64,000 nt of DNA from Chrysoperla carnea (lineage: Eukaryota; Arthropoda; Insecta; Neuroptera; Chrysopidae): NCBI RefSeq assembly GCF_905475395.1, contig NC_058340.1, positions 70,038,181 through 70,102,180 of the forward strand, read 5' to 3'. The notes below the pieces were generated by a model. That model did no database searches. It was not told the origin of the DNA and was given only the letters and a program-made list of their open reading frames with translations. Below, in pieces: positions 43,601 to 53,900 of this stretch. Position numbers and translations under genes: made by a program. The first letter of the stretch is position 1. The number at the start of each line of letters is the position of its first letter.

Positions 43601-45992
43601 TATAACAAAAACGAAAAAAAAAAAAATAAAGACAAGCTCACTTACATCTAATTATTGTCGAAATTTCGAGGATCTTATAATTGATCACAAACACACAGAG
43701 CACTTAATGTTTATCAGTTATAAAAATCCCATTTTTATTAACAATAACTCACTTAATTCACTTAACATCAAATTAACGATAACAGTTAATATTTTAATTA
43801 AACTAATTCTATAATAACTATAGTGAAATTAAATTTTAATTACTTTAAAATTTCCAAAATTAATCATTATCATATATAAACTGACACCATTAAACTGCTA
43901 ACAATTCGAATTCACGATTGCAACAGATGTTAATATAAGAATGAAGTTTTCAATTAAATTGCTCGATAAATTAACATTAATTATAATCTGCACTTAATTA
44001 AATGACCATTTAGGTAATTTTATATAAGTATATGATAAACTATTATCAAATAACTATAATGTTTAAATTAATTTCCTTAACTTTGGAAATATTTAACTAA
44101 ATCACTCTTATATAAAAACTGACGCTATTAAATCGTTAACAATTTGAATTCTTGATATTAGCGTGAATGTGTCGCCCTCATGTGCATATAATATATAACT
44201 ACTTTTAAAAAAGAAGTACTTAGTAAAAAAATTCAATCATTTTATTCCAATTTTAATCAATAACACAGGTCTGCGACTAAAAATCTGCATAGGATTTTTT
44301 TACATTTTCTTTTAGATTTTGACCTCCCAAAAACGGGAAAAATATTCAAAACATTCTATCACATAGGTTTTCATAGATATTAGTAACAACATAAACTAGT
44401 CTTAAAGTAGTATTATTGCACAATAAAAATAAATTAGCTTCGCTTCCAATGGGGTATTCTGTGCATATGGAAGAAAACTAACTATAATAATTTGGCCATT
44501 ATCCTGGAAAGAATCAAATATCAGGACCATTAATGGATGGTTTGGATCAGCAGGCAGGCTATACTAAATACCCTTGCTTCTTATGCTTATGGGATAGTAG
44601 AGCCAGAGAACAGCATTGGACTAAATGTGATTGGCCACCACGAGAAACTTTAAAACCTGCTATCAAAACTACTTTGGTGTCGCCAGAAAAAGTTTTGCCA
44701 CTTCTCCATATCAATTTGGGGTTGATGAAACAATTTGTAAAATCATTGCAAGTGGATGGAGACTGTTTTAAATGTCTATATACAAAATTCCCCAAGCGGT
44801 CAGAAGCAAAGTTGAAAGAGGGAGTTTTCACTGGCCGCGACATAAGAAGGCTTTTAACCGACACTCTCTTTATGAAAAGTATGAATGAGAAAGAAAAAGA
44901 AGCTTGGATATCGTTCAAGGATGTAGTGAAAAAGTTTTTAGGAAATACTAAGGATCCTGACTACAAAACCATTGTTCAACTAGCAGCATACGAAGCTCAA
45001 GGCTGCAAGATAAGCCTGTAGGTCCATTTTTTACACTCCCACATAGACTATTTTCCTGAAAACCTGGGAGCTTACAGTGAAGAATAGGGGATAGTTTTTT
45101 CCTTGTAGGTTTCTCCAAACTAAAGATATTTTCTTGAAACATAACTAAGAATACTATCCATTAAATTACCTTTCAAACAAAGAAAATAAAAATTGATTCA
45201 TCCGTTTAGGAGCCACAATGCCACAGACACACACAAATACATACATATATATATATAGCGGTCAAACATATAACACTCCTCTTTTCGGGCGGGGCTAACA
45301 AAAGATGCATTATTTATGATACCCTACGGGCTGGCCTTAAAAAAATGAAAGCAGGCAATAAAATATGATAAATTTACTATTATTTGGTTATAAATTCAAG
45401 AAATTAAATTTTCAGCAAGAGCAACAGAAACAATTAAGAGTTCAATTACAACAAATGCAGCAACAACAGCAGCAGCAACAGCAACAACAACAAAGGGGAC
45501 AAATGCCACCACAAATGCAACAGAATGTAGGTGCTGGTGTAGGTGGTTTAGCACCAGGTCAACGTATGATGCGACCTGGACCTGGTCAAGTTATATCAAA
45601 TAATCCTGGCTTAAGACATCTTTTACAACAAGTAAGTATTAAAAGTGGACAAGTGGGAGTTTTGTTGAATATGTTAACAGCATTGAGTGGATTATTACCA
45701 TTAACGATTTAAATGACCCATCTTCAGAAGTGGATTAACAAAATCTATCAATAAAGACCTTTTTTAGGTCTATATGGATAATCCGCCTCTGTTCATCCTG
45801 TAACTGAAATGAATGAGCTATAATTTATAAATTTGTTTGTGATTTTTTTAGCAACCACAATATAGGCCACAACCAATGGGTATACAACAGATGGGCCAAG
45901 GAGCTGGACCAAGAGGGCCACAAATGCCACAACAAAATAAACCAAATCAGTATGATGATGTATCTAATTTTGATTACTATGTGAATACTTAA
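37661..45992 (+). CDS. MED25: Mediator complex subunit 25
   Basis: Nuclear Mediator tail-associated subunit that receives signals from transcription activators. Eleven exons: 37661-37779, 37844-38014, 38121-38340, 39287-39432, 39503-39720, 39788-40514, 40738-40900, 40972-41157, 41788-42432, 45416-45631, 45852-45992; phases agree, 983 residues. Residues 1-~215 form the VWA-like domain ([20 protein letters not shown] to [19 protein letters not shown]) that anchors to Mediator. A Pro/Gln/Asn-rich linker precedes the activator-interacting domain ([21 protein letters not shown] to [18 protein letters not shown], ~450-650). The rest is Gln-rich with coiled-coil potential ([20 protein letters not shown]) and CAG/CAA runs, ending FDYYVNT. 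AATAAA at 46088. Intron 9 (3.0 kb) carries a LINE-A insertion and another gene fragment; intron 3 carries a LINE-A copy. Confidence 0.93.
38513..39089 (-). mobile_element. LINE-A copy in MED25 intron 3, 5' truncated
   Basis: Reverse strand: the zinc-knuckle C-terminus ([20 protein letters not shown]) at 38804-38601, then the 3' end with CTAACCTAAC at 38513. Upstream it contains a ~145-bp non-LINE-A block (38946-39089, TTATTATTCTCTTTATTTAA start) that is also inside the copy at 42571. No target duplication recognised. Confidence 0.8.
42559..43312 (-). mobile_element. LINE-A copy with 12-bp target-site duplication, MED25 intron 9
   Basis: The element proper is 42571-43300 on the minus strand. 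AAATTCACTTTA lies directly outside both ends (42559-42570 and 43301-43312), the hallmark of target-primed insertion. Within it, 43300-43075 encodes RNase H ([20 protein letters not shown]), a ~145-bp block at 42906-43060 interrupts the coding part exactly as in the copy at 38513, then the zinc knuckle and the CTAACCTAACCTAA tail follow. About 45 bases near 42588 and 42634 are missing relative to 38513. 5' truncated at RNase H. Young by TSD integrity. Confidence 0.88.
44525..45095 (+). pseudogene. Fragment of an unnamed, repetitive arthropod protein family
   Basis: Reads [57 protein letters not shown], and further on [21 protein letters not shown] recall this wording (GYTKFCCFLCEWDSR, LHIKLGLIKNFVKAM) from many 'uncharacterized' proteins of arthropods and other animals that behave as multi-copy genes. 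There is no start exon, the frame is interrupted toward its end, and it lies on the sense strand inside MED25 intron 9. A mobile origin is likely but its class is unknown. Not part of MED25. Confidence 0.65.
45140..45275. repeat. LINE-like 3' tail
   Basis: AAAATTGATTCATCCGTTTA then GGAGCCACAATGCCACAG, ACACACAC and a TATA run resemble the 3' ends of RTE-like elements. It follows the gene fragment at 44525-45095 directly, so the two may have moved together. Confidence 0.45.
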
Positions 45993-47636
45993 GTTTATTC
46001 AATTGTTTAATTTTTTTATATTAAGTTATTATTAATTTTAAATATTTATCGTAAAAGAACGTAAAATGTTTTCCACATTTTTTATTTAATAAATGATTAT
46101 TGATTAATGAGGTCATTCATAGAATGCATGATGTAAATAAAAATCGTGGTTTTGAAAAATGAAACTCTTGCCACATTTCAATGGTTTTTTTTCATATCAG
46201 AATACAAAAATTGGATTCATTAGGATTCACTCGGATTAATTGAACATTTTTCCATTATTTTCCTCAGTCTAACGACATAACCAGTTCCTTAGTTTCAAAA
46301 TGTTTATTATACATTGAAATTCTTCTTAGTATTTTATGAATGGTTACATTAATCATAAAAAATTCAATTATATATGTATAAAAATAAATACATAATTTAT
46401 GAAATATTATATGTTTTCGTCTAAAATTTTCCATAAATTCCTAAAAATAATGTTTATATTTCTGGTTAAAGGAATGAAGAATCGGGCTCTATAGCTTCAT
46501 CTGTTTAAAATAGCATATATTACCAGGGAGACGTCTTGCCTTCGGATAACAGGTTGTTCTTAAGAGGGAACAGAAGACTTCTTGATCTGAGTGCTGGGGA
46601 CCTATTTATGGTGGGACCTCTTTTATGTATTATTATTGATCTTGGAGAGACTGACATATATTTTCGAACTGTTTGTTAAAAACCGTTACGTAATTATTAA
46701 AAGAAAAAAAAAAAGTACTCTTCCAGCAACTCCAGATAACCATCATCAACTGCTGCAAAAGCGACAGTCCATACGCTTGTAAGACACCCTTTTTAATCGC
46801 AGTTCGATTAAGCACCAGTGCTGTAACCATCATTTATCTTTGAATAATTGCGTAATTCGATTTAATAAGATGTCGCCATATTGCTCCTTGAAATAGACGA
46901 ATTGTGTCTACTTCCTGCCCTTCAAATATATCCGTTAAATTCGCAAATGATTTGACCAAAATTTGTTAGTGTGCGGGTTATATTAGGGTATTGAAATTAA
47001 AAATTCACGCATAAGATAGATCTAAAATATTTATTTTCAAATAATATTTTGTATAAATTAAATTTTATTTACATGTAAATTTTAAAACACCCAATTTTCT
47101 ATTATAATGGTCGCTTCACACTACGTTTGTTGTTGTAATAACTGCATTTATCTGATAAATCGTCACAACAACAATCGTTGTCTGAAATCGATCTAATACT
47201 AATTTAAAAATATTCCATAAATAAAATACTAAAACATTTTAACAATTCGAGTAAATATTCGTTTTATGTTGTACATCATATTTAAGGTTTTCTTGATCAA
47301 AAAATCTATGGGCATTCCGTCTGAAATTGCAATATTGTTCTAGACCTTGAGATATTCAGAGATGTAAGTTTTCGAGAGCTTATATTTGAAGAAATATTCA
47401 CTTGAGAAGTAAGCTGACTACTAAACGCTTTAATTTACTGTAATTTCAGCCAATTTAGAAAGATGGACGTTAGCAAGTCAAGCAATTTTAATTGAAATAA
47501 AAACACGATTATTTATTGTAACAATTTATTAATTATTCGAGGATAAAATTAGGAGAAAATCATGTACAACATAAAAATAATTAAAAATAATTGTGGAATA
47601 AACTTTTGATTAATTAATATACACAGATAATGAACA
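45993..47636. other. Intergenic region 3' of MED25
   Basis: The MED25 3' UTR probably ends near 46110. 46475-46600 is a plus-strand LINE-B scrap (TATAGCTTCATCTGTTTAAA, GGATAACAGGTTGTTCTTAA). The rest is AT-rich without a recognised gene. The terminal exon of the V-ATPase subunit e gene, transcribed leftward, may lie somewhere between here and 48700. Confidence 0.5.
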
Positions 47637-47740
47637 ATGAATAATGTTTTCTTTAAATACAAATTCATGGATTTTCATTTTCATAAAGAGCTCTTTATGT
47701 TGGAACTGCATCACCCTGAAATAGAAGAAAACAATTCATT

Positions 47741-48240
47741 TATGAAAAACTTAGCGCGATTTCTTGCTCGAAAAATTATTGATAAAAACATTAACCCGGC
47801 AGCACAAAGCGTCAACCGTTCGGAAATCTTTAATCAATAACAACTTTCTAATTTGAAGTGTTAAATTATCGATTACCAGTTATGGAGTAGAGTGAGTGAG
47901 CTTTTCATTGAGCTTGAAAATCTAGGTCAAGTTTAATATCTGCCCAAAATGTGCGCCTACAATTAATTTATGAAAAACTTAGCGCGATTTCTTGCTCGCA
48001 AAATTATTGATAAAATCATTAACCCGGCAGCACTTGCGCGCGATTTCTTGCTCGCAAAATTATTGATAAAATCATTAACACGGCAGCACTTGCGTCAACC
48101 GTTCGGAAATCTTGAATTCAATAACAACTTTCTAATTTGATGTGTTAAATTATCGATTACCAGTTATGGAGGAGAGTGAACTTTTCATTGAGCTTGAAAA
48201 TCTAGGTCAAGTTTAATATCTGCCCAAGATGTGCGCCTAC
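47741..48240. repeat. Tandem duplication, ~228-bp unit plus a 57-bp partial third copy
   Basis: TATGAAAAACTTAGCGCGAT begins at 47741 and again at 47969; the shared block GCGCGATTTCTTGCTCGCAA occurs a third time at 48038. The downstream parts (CTTTTCATTGAGCTTGAAAA, CCCAAAATGTGCGCCTAC) repeat too. A 67-codon frame at 47637-47840 runs into the first unit but lacks family resemblance or introns, so I do not call it a gene. Confidence 0.8.
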
Positions 48241-48242
48241 AT

Positions 48243-48338
48243 ACCTAACATTTTTCGTTTGAAGCATTTCTATCAATAAAAGTTATTTTTCGAATTTCAA
48301 ACATATGTAAACTTAAAACAGGGCACCCTGTATACTAC
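48243..48338. repeat. Repeat R-D copy
   Basis: Matches 28078-28172 in the same orientation, ending GGGCACCCTGTATACT. Confidence 0.65.
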
Positions 48339-48715
48339 TGTCTTAATAATGATACATCGTATGACACACCAACTAACACTATTCAGAAAACTACCCGTTA
48401 AAAAATTTTGTGGCCGTGAGAACCTTTGTTCAAAACGATTCAAAGAACATTTTGAGGGTGGTTAAAAAAAATTTCCCCGTCTTAAATCCGGCTGTACTTA
48501 TTTTCTTCAGTTATTGCTAACCGAGAAAAGACTTATCTAAATCTATTTTAAGATAGATAGTGTTCAGATGTTAAGTTTCTTTGATATGCAATGAAAAATT
48601 TAAAAACTTAGGTATTGTCTTTGATCTACACTCGAATATTCAACTCCTTCTAGACTCTATCTCCGATTTTTGTTTTACTTCAAGTAACAAATTAAAATAA
48701 TACAAGATTACTTAC

Positions 48716-49076
48716 CCATTCTCTCATAACCATCAATATAGTATTATTTGTCATTTTGGGTCCAATTAAGGGATTCATTTGTGCCATATAACAACACACC
48801 CAGCTGAAACAACAAATAATTAACAATTCATACCATCTCAAATCTAAGAAAAAAAAACCATATACTTACAATCCCCAGCACGTAGCCGCCGTTAACATTA
48901 ATACAACACGAATTATTCTGTAACAAAAACATATTTTTGTAATTTACACCAAAAAAAACATGAAGTATTTGTACTTACTCTCGATTAGGTCCTTTTGGTA
49001 CAAGAATTGGTAATACAACACCAACAAAACCCCAGAAGGCTGTAAATATAAGGCATGGAAAAAATGCTGCTCCCAT
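48716..49076 (-). CDS. ATP6V0E: V-type proton ATPase subunit e (Vo sector, 9 kDa)
   Basis: Small hydrophobic Vo subunit of the vacuolar proton pump. Exons 49076-48979, 48917-48870, 48803-48716; GT/AG, phases 2, 2 and 0. The product so far is 78 residues: two transmembrane helices ([19 protein letters not shown]-like, and [20 protein letters not shown]) around the family signature PKGPNRE, then [15 protein letters not shown] and REW. Human and fly proteins are about 81-89 residues and continue only a few residues past REW, so the donor at 48715 implies a tiny last exon of roughly 3-10 codons that I could not locate; reading through the donor would instead add VSNLVLF and stop. Divergent from IDE, 1.9 kb apart. 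Confidence 0.9.
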
Positions 49077-50947
49077 ATTTTTTCTAATTTATTTTTTATT
49101 TTACAATTTTATTGCTCAGAAATCAATTGATTCAGATGAAGTTGTCCTTCGTATATCTGTCACATGAGAATTCATAGAGTATTCAATATCGGAATAAATA
49201 CAGATAACGCACCCAATCGCTAATCATAGAGTGAGTATATGTATTGAGTGTCACGTATGGATTTACCATAGACCTTTTCAGCGATTTGTTTTTGTTTCGA
49301 ACAGTTGTCAAAAAACTATCAACCTAAAGAAAATCTAATATATTTTGGGATCTGACATATGGGCGAAGCTAAAACAACATGGCTGACATAAAGTGACAAA
49401 TTTTAAAAATAACATAGCAATACACACCCTTTGTGCAATTTTTCAAGAAGAGAATGATTAATATCAATGAAATTTGTTGTTGGGGACAAACAAAACCGAG
49501 TAATCGTAATTTTACTGAAGGTGAAAGACTTTAGAAAGTAGGTCTTGTGATTAAATATGGAAAAAATCAAGTCGAAAGTGAAGAGGATGTGCTCAGTTTA
49601 ACGTCATACTGTTTACAAACAACTAATTTAAAAGAAAAACCTCATCAAATCGATATAAATAAATAAATACCTCTTCCAGTATTCTTGATGTCAAAACACA
49701 GTAATCTTTTTAGATTTAAACATAATTAGTTGATAAGACATAATAATTTTTTTTTTTTTTAATGAAGTTAGCACACTTTTTGACTTGGTAAGATATTTTT
49801 TAATCGCAGTGTTTTCTGCCATAATTTTAAGACATCAATTTTCTCAAAATTACCAAAATAATTTTCAATTTTCGTGTAATATTTGCCTACATGAGGCAAA
49901 TTATGAAAACTCAGATCTGTATTCGTATTGGAACGACTTTAGCAATTTTTCACACAACACTTTACTCTTCTCGTGCTTTTAAATTGAGATAAATACTTTC
50001 CAAACGCCATAATTTAATTTTTTTATCAATTATTTATTATTGTTGTAATTATAACTTGCAAAAAGTAATCAACTCCAAACTTATCAATGCTCAACACTAA
50101 AAGCTGTAACTTGAAATTAGTTTCTACTTTAACAACCAGGTGCCATGCCTTCTTTTTTCAGATCCCAGTAACTTAATTGAACAGCGCCTTTTGACTCAAA
50201 AGGCGCTGTTCAATTAAGTTACTGGGATCTGACAAAAGGAGGCATGACACCTGGTTGTCAAAGTAGAAACTAATTTCAAGTGAAGATAGAAAACACGTGA
50301 TATGTCTTTATTTGATTGACAGCTGTCCGAAACAAAAATCCCGAAAATGTTAAAGTTGATTCAGGCATATTAGTTAGGTGAGTTCACCCCAAATTGATGG
50401 CCCACAAACGATCCACAAATCAGCAACTGCTTTGTGTTTGATTTCAACATTTTTGTGAAGTAAATGCTAATCACCTCTGTTAGCAATAATATAATCTTGT
50501 AGGAACCATTTTTCTTGACAAAAAGCACACTCTAATATTTTCAGAGCAGAGTACATTCTGTACCTCTTAGATCATATGTTTTCAAATATTTTTTTAATCT
50601 ATCATTGGTGACATTCTTTTCAAGTTAAAATATTGACATTCCATTGAATGACTAGTCTTGATTTTGGTTAGGTATAATCTTACAATTATAAATATTTATT
50701 TGAATGTATTTAATAACAAATAAAAGTTTATTTAATTATATGCCAACGTTGTATAAAAGTATATTAAAACTTGGTGTGTAAAGTGTTATAATTTTTATAC
50801 CAACATATTTGTTGAAATTAATTCCATTAATTAATATGTTAAGAAAGTTTTATTCATTCCAAATATTATAAAAATTAATTTAATACAGGTATTGAAACAG
50901 TTGGAAAGAATTTCTATTGTACAAAAATATCTACGAACAGTATTAAA
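49077..50947. other. Divergent intergenic region between V-ATPase e and IDE
   Basis: AT-rich. Contains the 171-bp palindrome at 50110-50280. A 5' UTR exon of IDE may start at 50890 after a TTTAATACAG acceptor-like sequence. No other gene recognised; a frame at 49785-49982 has no resemblance. Confidence 0.5.
50110..50280. mobile_element. Near-perfect 171-bp palindrome (foldback MITE)
   Basis: CTTGAAATTAGTTTCTACTT at the left is matched by AAGTAGAAACTAATTTCAAG at the right, with only a handful of mismatches, one 2-base shift around 50152/50235, and a 5-base centre (GACTC at 50193-50197). It reaches end to end with no unique core. The outer T/A symmetry ends at 50109/50281. Confidence 0.88.
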
Positions 50948-53900
50948 ATGGCTGGCAGCAAAGTATTAAAACGGATGGATGTTATCAAATCACCAGAAGA
51001 TTTACGAGAGTATCGTGGTTTAGAACTTGTAAATAAACTTAAAGTTTTAATTGTTAGTGATCCAACGACTGATAAATCAGCGGCTGCTTTAGATGTTAAT
51101 ATTGGTTAGTATATAAATTCCATTTTCGATTTTTAGAGATATCTCACAATCTGAAATTTTTATAGATAACTCAATTTTTGGCTAGGATGCTTAGTATTTC
51201 TGTTTAACAAAGCTATGATAGAGGAAATAGTAAATGTTGTAGAATAGAATCCAGTTGTAGTGTTATCATAATACGTCTTCAATTTTTTTCGGGGAATAAG
51301 TAACCATTTTCTAATTCATAGCTATCATGATTAACTATATTGTATTTGCGAACAGAGGCCCTTGGAAGTGATATGAGAACTTCGGAACGCCTGCGATTGT
51401 ACTCAGACCATATCTGTCTTGTAGTACCACAAGTACGTTCTTCCCTCCATCTAAGATTGGCCTTTTTCAGAATATCCTCTTTCAGGAGTAACTTGCAGTT
51501 CGCAAATGGAACTCCCGGGTGTTTATTGATGCTTGAGTCCGGCAGCATCATGCCATTTCTGGCAAGCTTGTCGGCTCCACAATTTCCTGGAATGTCCCTG
51601 TGTCCCGAATATTTATGTTACTATTAAAACATTTATTTGGTAACATAAAATGTATTTATGGCTCTGTAGGAAATTTTTGCTTCATCTCAATAAAACGAAG
51701 GAATCATTTTAATAATACAATCTAAGTTGTTTTATTGTGTTTACACTACAGAGTAAAGTTCAAAAGTCATTTACTGACGCATATTGTATTAGTCTCCATT
51801 TTTATTACGTCATATTCTACGTCACAGCCCTCTTTTAAACATTTTCAAAGAAAAATTCGTCCACTGCTAGTCAGGGCTATACAAATTGGAGGGTATAGTG
51901 ATGGATTTACGTCTAGGGCGGTATGATTTTAGAGGTTTTGTTATGAATGAATGTAAAATTTTCAGTAAGATATATATTCAATACGTATTGATAACTGGGA
52001 GTTGCAACTCGCCAACTGGCGATAATAATTCGTACTAATGAAAACCAGAAGTCCCGAATTCAATAGTTACAATTTCGAACACCAGATGGCAATATTTGTA
52101 CTTCCCATTTTTTAAAGTCAATAAAATTACCCAAATACAAATTAGATAAATCTCGCCAATTGGCGATAAAATTTGTACTATTAAACTGGAAGTGGATCGC
52201 TTTTTCAGTAGTTCCAATTTAGACCACCTGATTACTTACCATTTATCAATAATGCCTGTCCCAAAAAGTATAAGATAGAGGAGAAGTATTTGGTATCTTT
52301 GTTTCTTAAATTTTTATTTCTTTATTTAGGTTTTATGAGTGATCCTGATAAATTACCTGGTCTTGCACATTTTTGTGAACATATGTTATTCTTGGGTACG
52401 GAAAAATACCCAATTGAAAATGAATATACAAAATTTTTAAGTCAACACGGTGGTTCCAGTAATGCTTGCACATATGCTGATCATACCAAATATTTCTTTG
52501 ATGTTGTACCAGAAAAATTGGAACCTGCATTAGATCGGTATACATTTATCAAGTTTAAGGGATTTTACGATTCTTATGGTGGCAAAATCATGAACTTATG
52601 GTGAATTTTTGTAGAACTTGACGAAAAACACGAAAAATAAAGAGTTTCGCCGAGTTTTCTTAGATTTGCCAAATTTTTGTCGCTGTAAAAATCGTAGATT
52701 ATATCCCGTTTATTTGTATATCTTATCTAAATTTATTTTGTATATTGGAAATTTTTTGTTCCAGATTTGCTCAATTTTTTATAGCACCTTTATTTACTGA
52801 AGATGTAACCGATAGAGAATTAAATGCAGTTAATTCTGAGCATGAGAAAAATATTCCAAACGATACATGGCGCTTAGATCAATTAGATAAGCATACAGGC
52901 GATCCAAAACATCCGTATAGTAAATTTGGAACTGGTAAGTAAATAATTTGCCAACAGATACTTCGTTTTATGCATTTTGCATGGGATGGAGTGGGAGGGA
53001 CAATGAGACCCTTCTTCCACTTGCATAACAACCTTAAGAAAATTATTCTATGTTTTTTGGACATTTTACCATTATTTTAAATATTTCTAATTTGTTTTTT
53101 GGCAGGTAATAAAGATACTTTGGATACCATACCCAAAGAACAAGGTATTAATGTTCGTGATGAACTTTTGAAATTCCATGATAAATGGTACTCATCAAAT
53201 ATTATGGCTTTGTGTGTGCTTGGAAAAGGTGATTAACTTTTTAATATATAAAAAAAAAAAACAAAATAGAAGTGGCTAAAACGTAAGTATGATTCAAATA
53301 AATCACTGATGCTGATGTAGTGATTAGAAATCGTTCAATATGGGAAATTATCGAAATTTGGTGGGAAGATGGTAATTTATTTGCCTTTTAATCTTTCTGT
53401 ATTCTTTAGCAGTACTGATATTAATTTTTTACAGTACATTTTTAAGGAACAAATCTGTTCAAAATTTAAAATAAACCCTAAATACAAATTTTCAAAATTT
53501 TTTTACATTTATAATTTGTAGAGCCTTTGGATGAAATTGAAGATATGGTTGTACGATTATTTTCTGATATTAAAAATAAAGATGTGACTTCTCCAAGATG
53601 GGATGATCATCCATTTACTGATGATTATCTAAAATTATTTGCAAAAATAGTGCCTATCAAAGATGTTCGTAATTTAAATATTACATTTCCAATACCGGAT
53701 TTACATGAATACTATAAATCTGGGGTAAGAATCCCTTTTTTTTTGTAGTATATAAATTAGTTGTCCAATCATCTTAGGAATCTAACGGAATAAGCTGAAC
53801 ACTGATACAAATACACTCCTTGCTCCGTAGGACCTTTAAAAGCATACAAAACCTACTCAGCGCCTACACTATGAACAAATAAGCAATATGGCGGTGACTA

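Noticed and set aside
44525-45095. An extra alternative exon of MED25
   Set aside because: The protein wording belongs to another family, the frame is interrupted, and exons 9 and 10 join in phase without it.
47741-48240. CRISPR-like repeat array
   Set aside because: Only two to three units, long and adjacent without spacers, in a eukaryotic genome.
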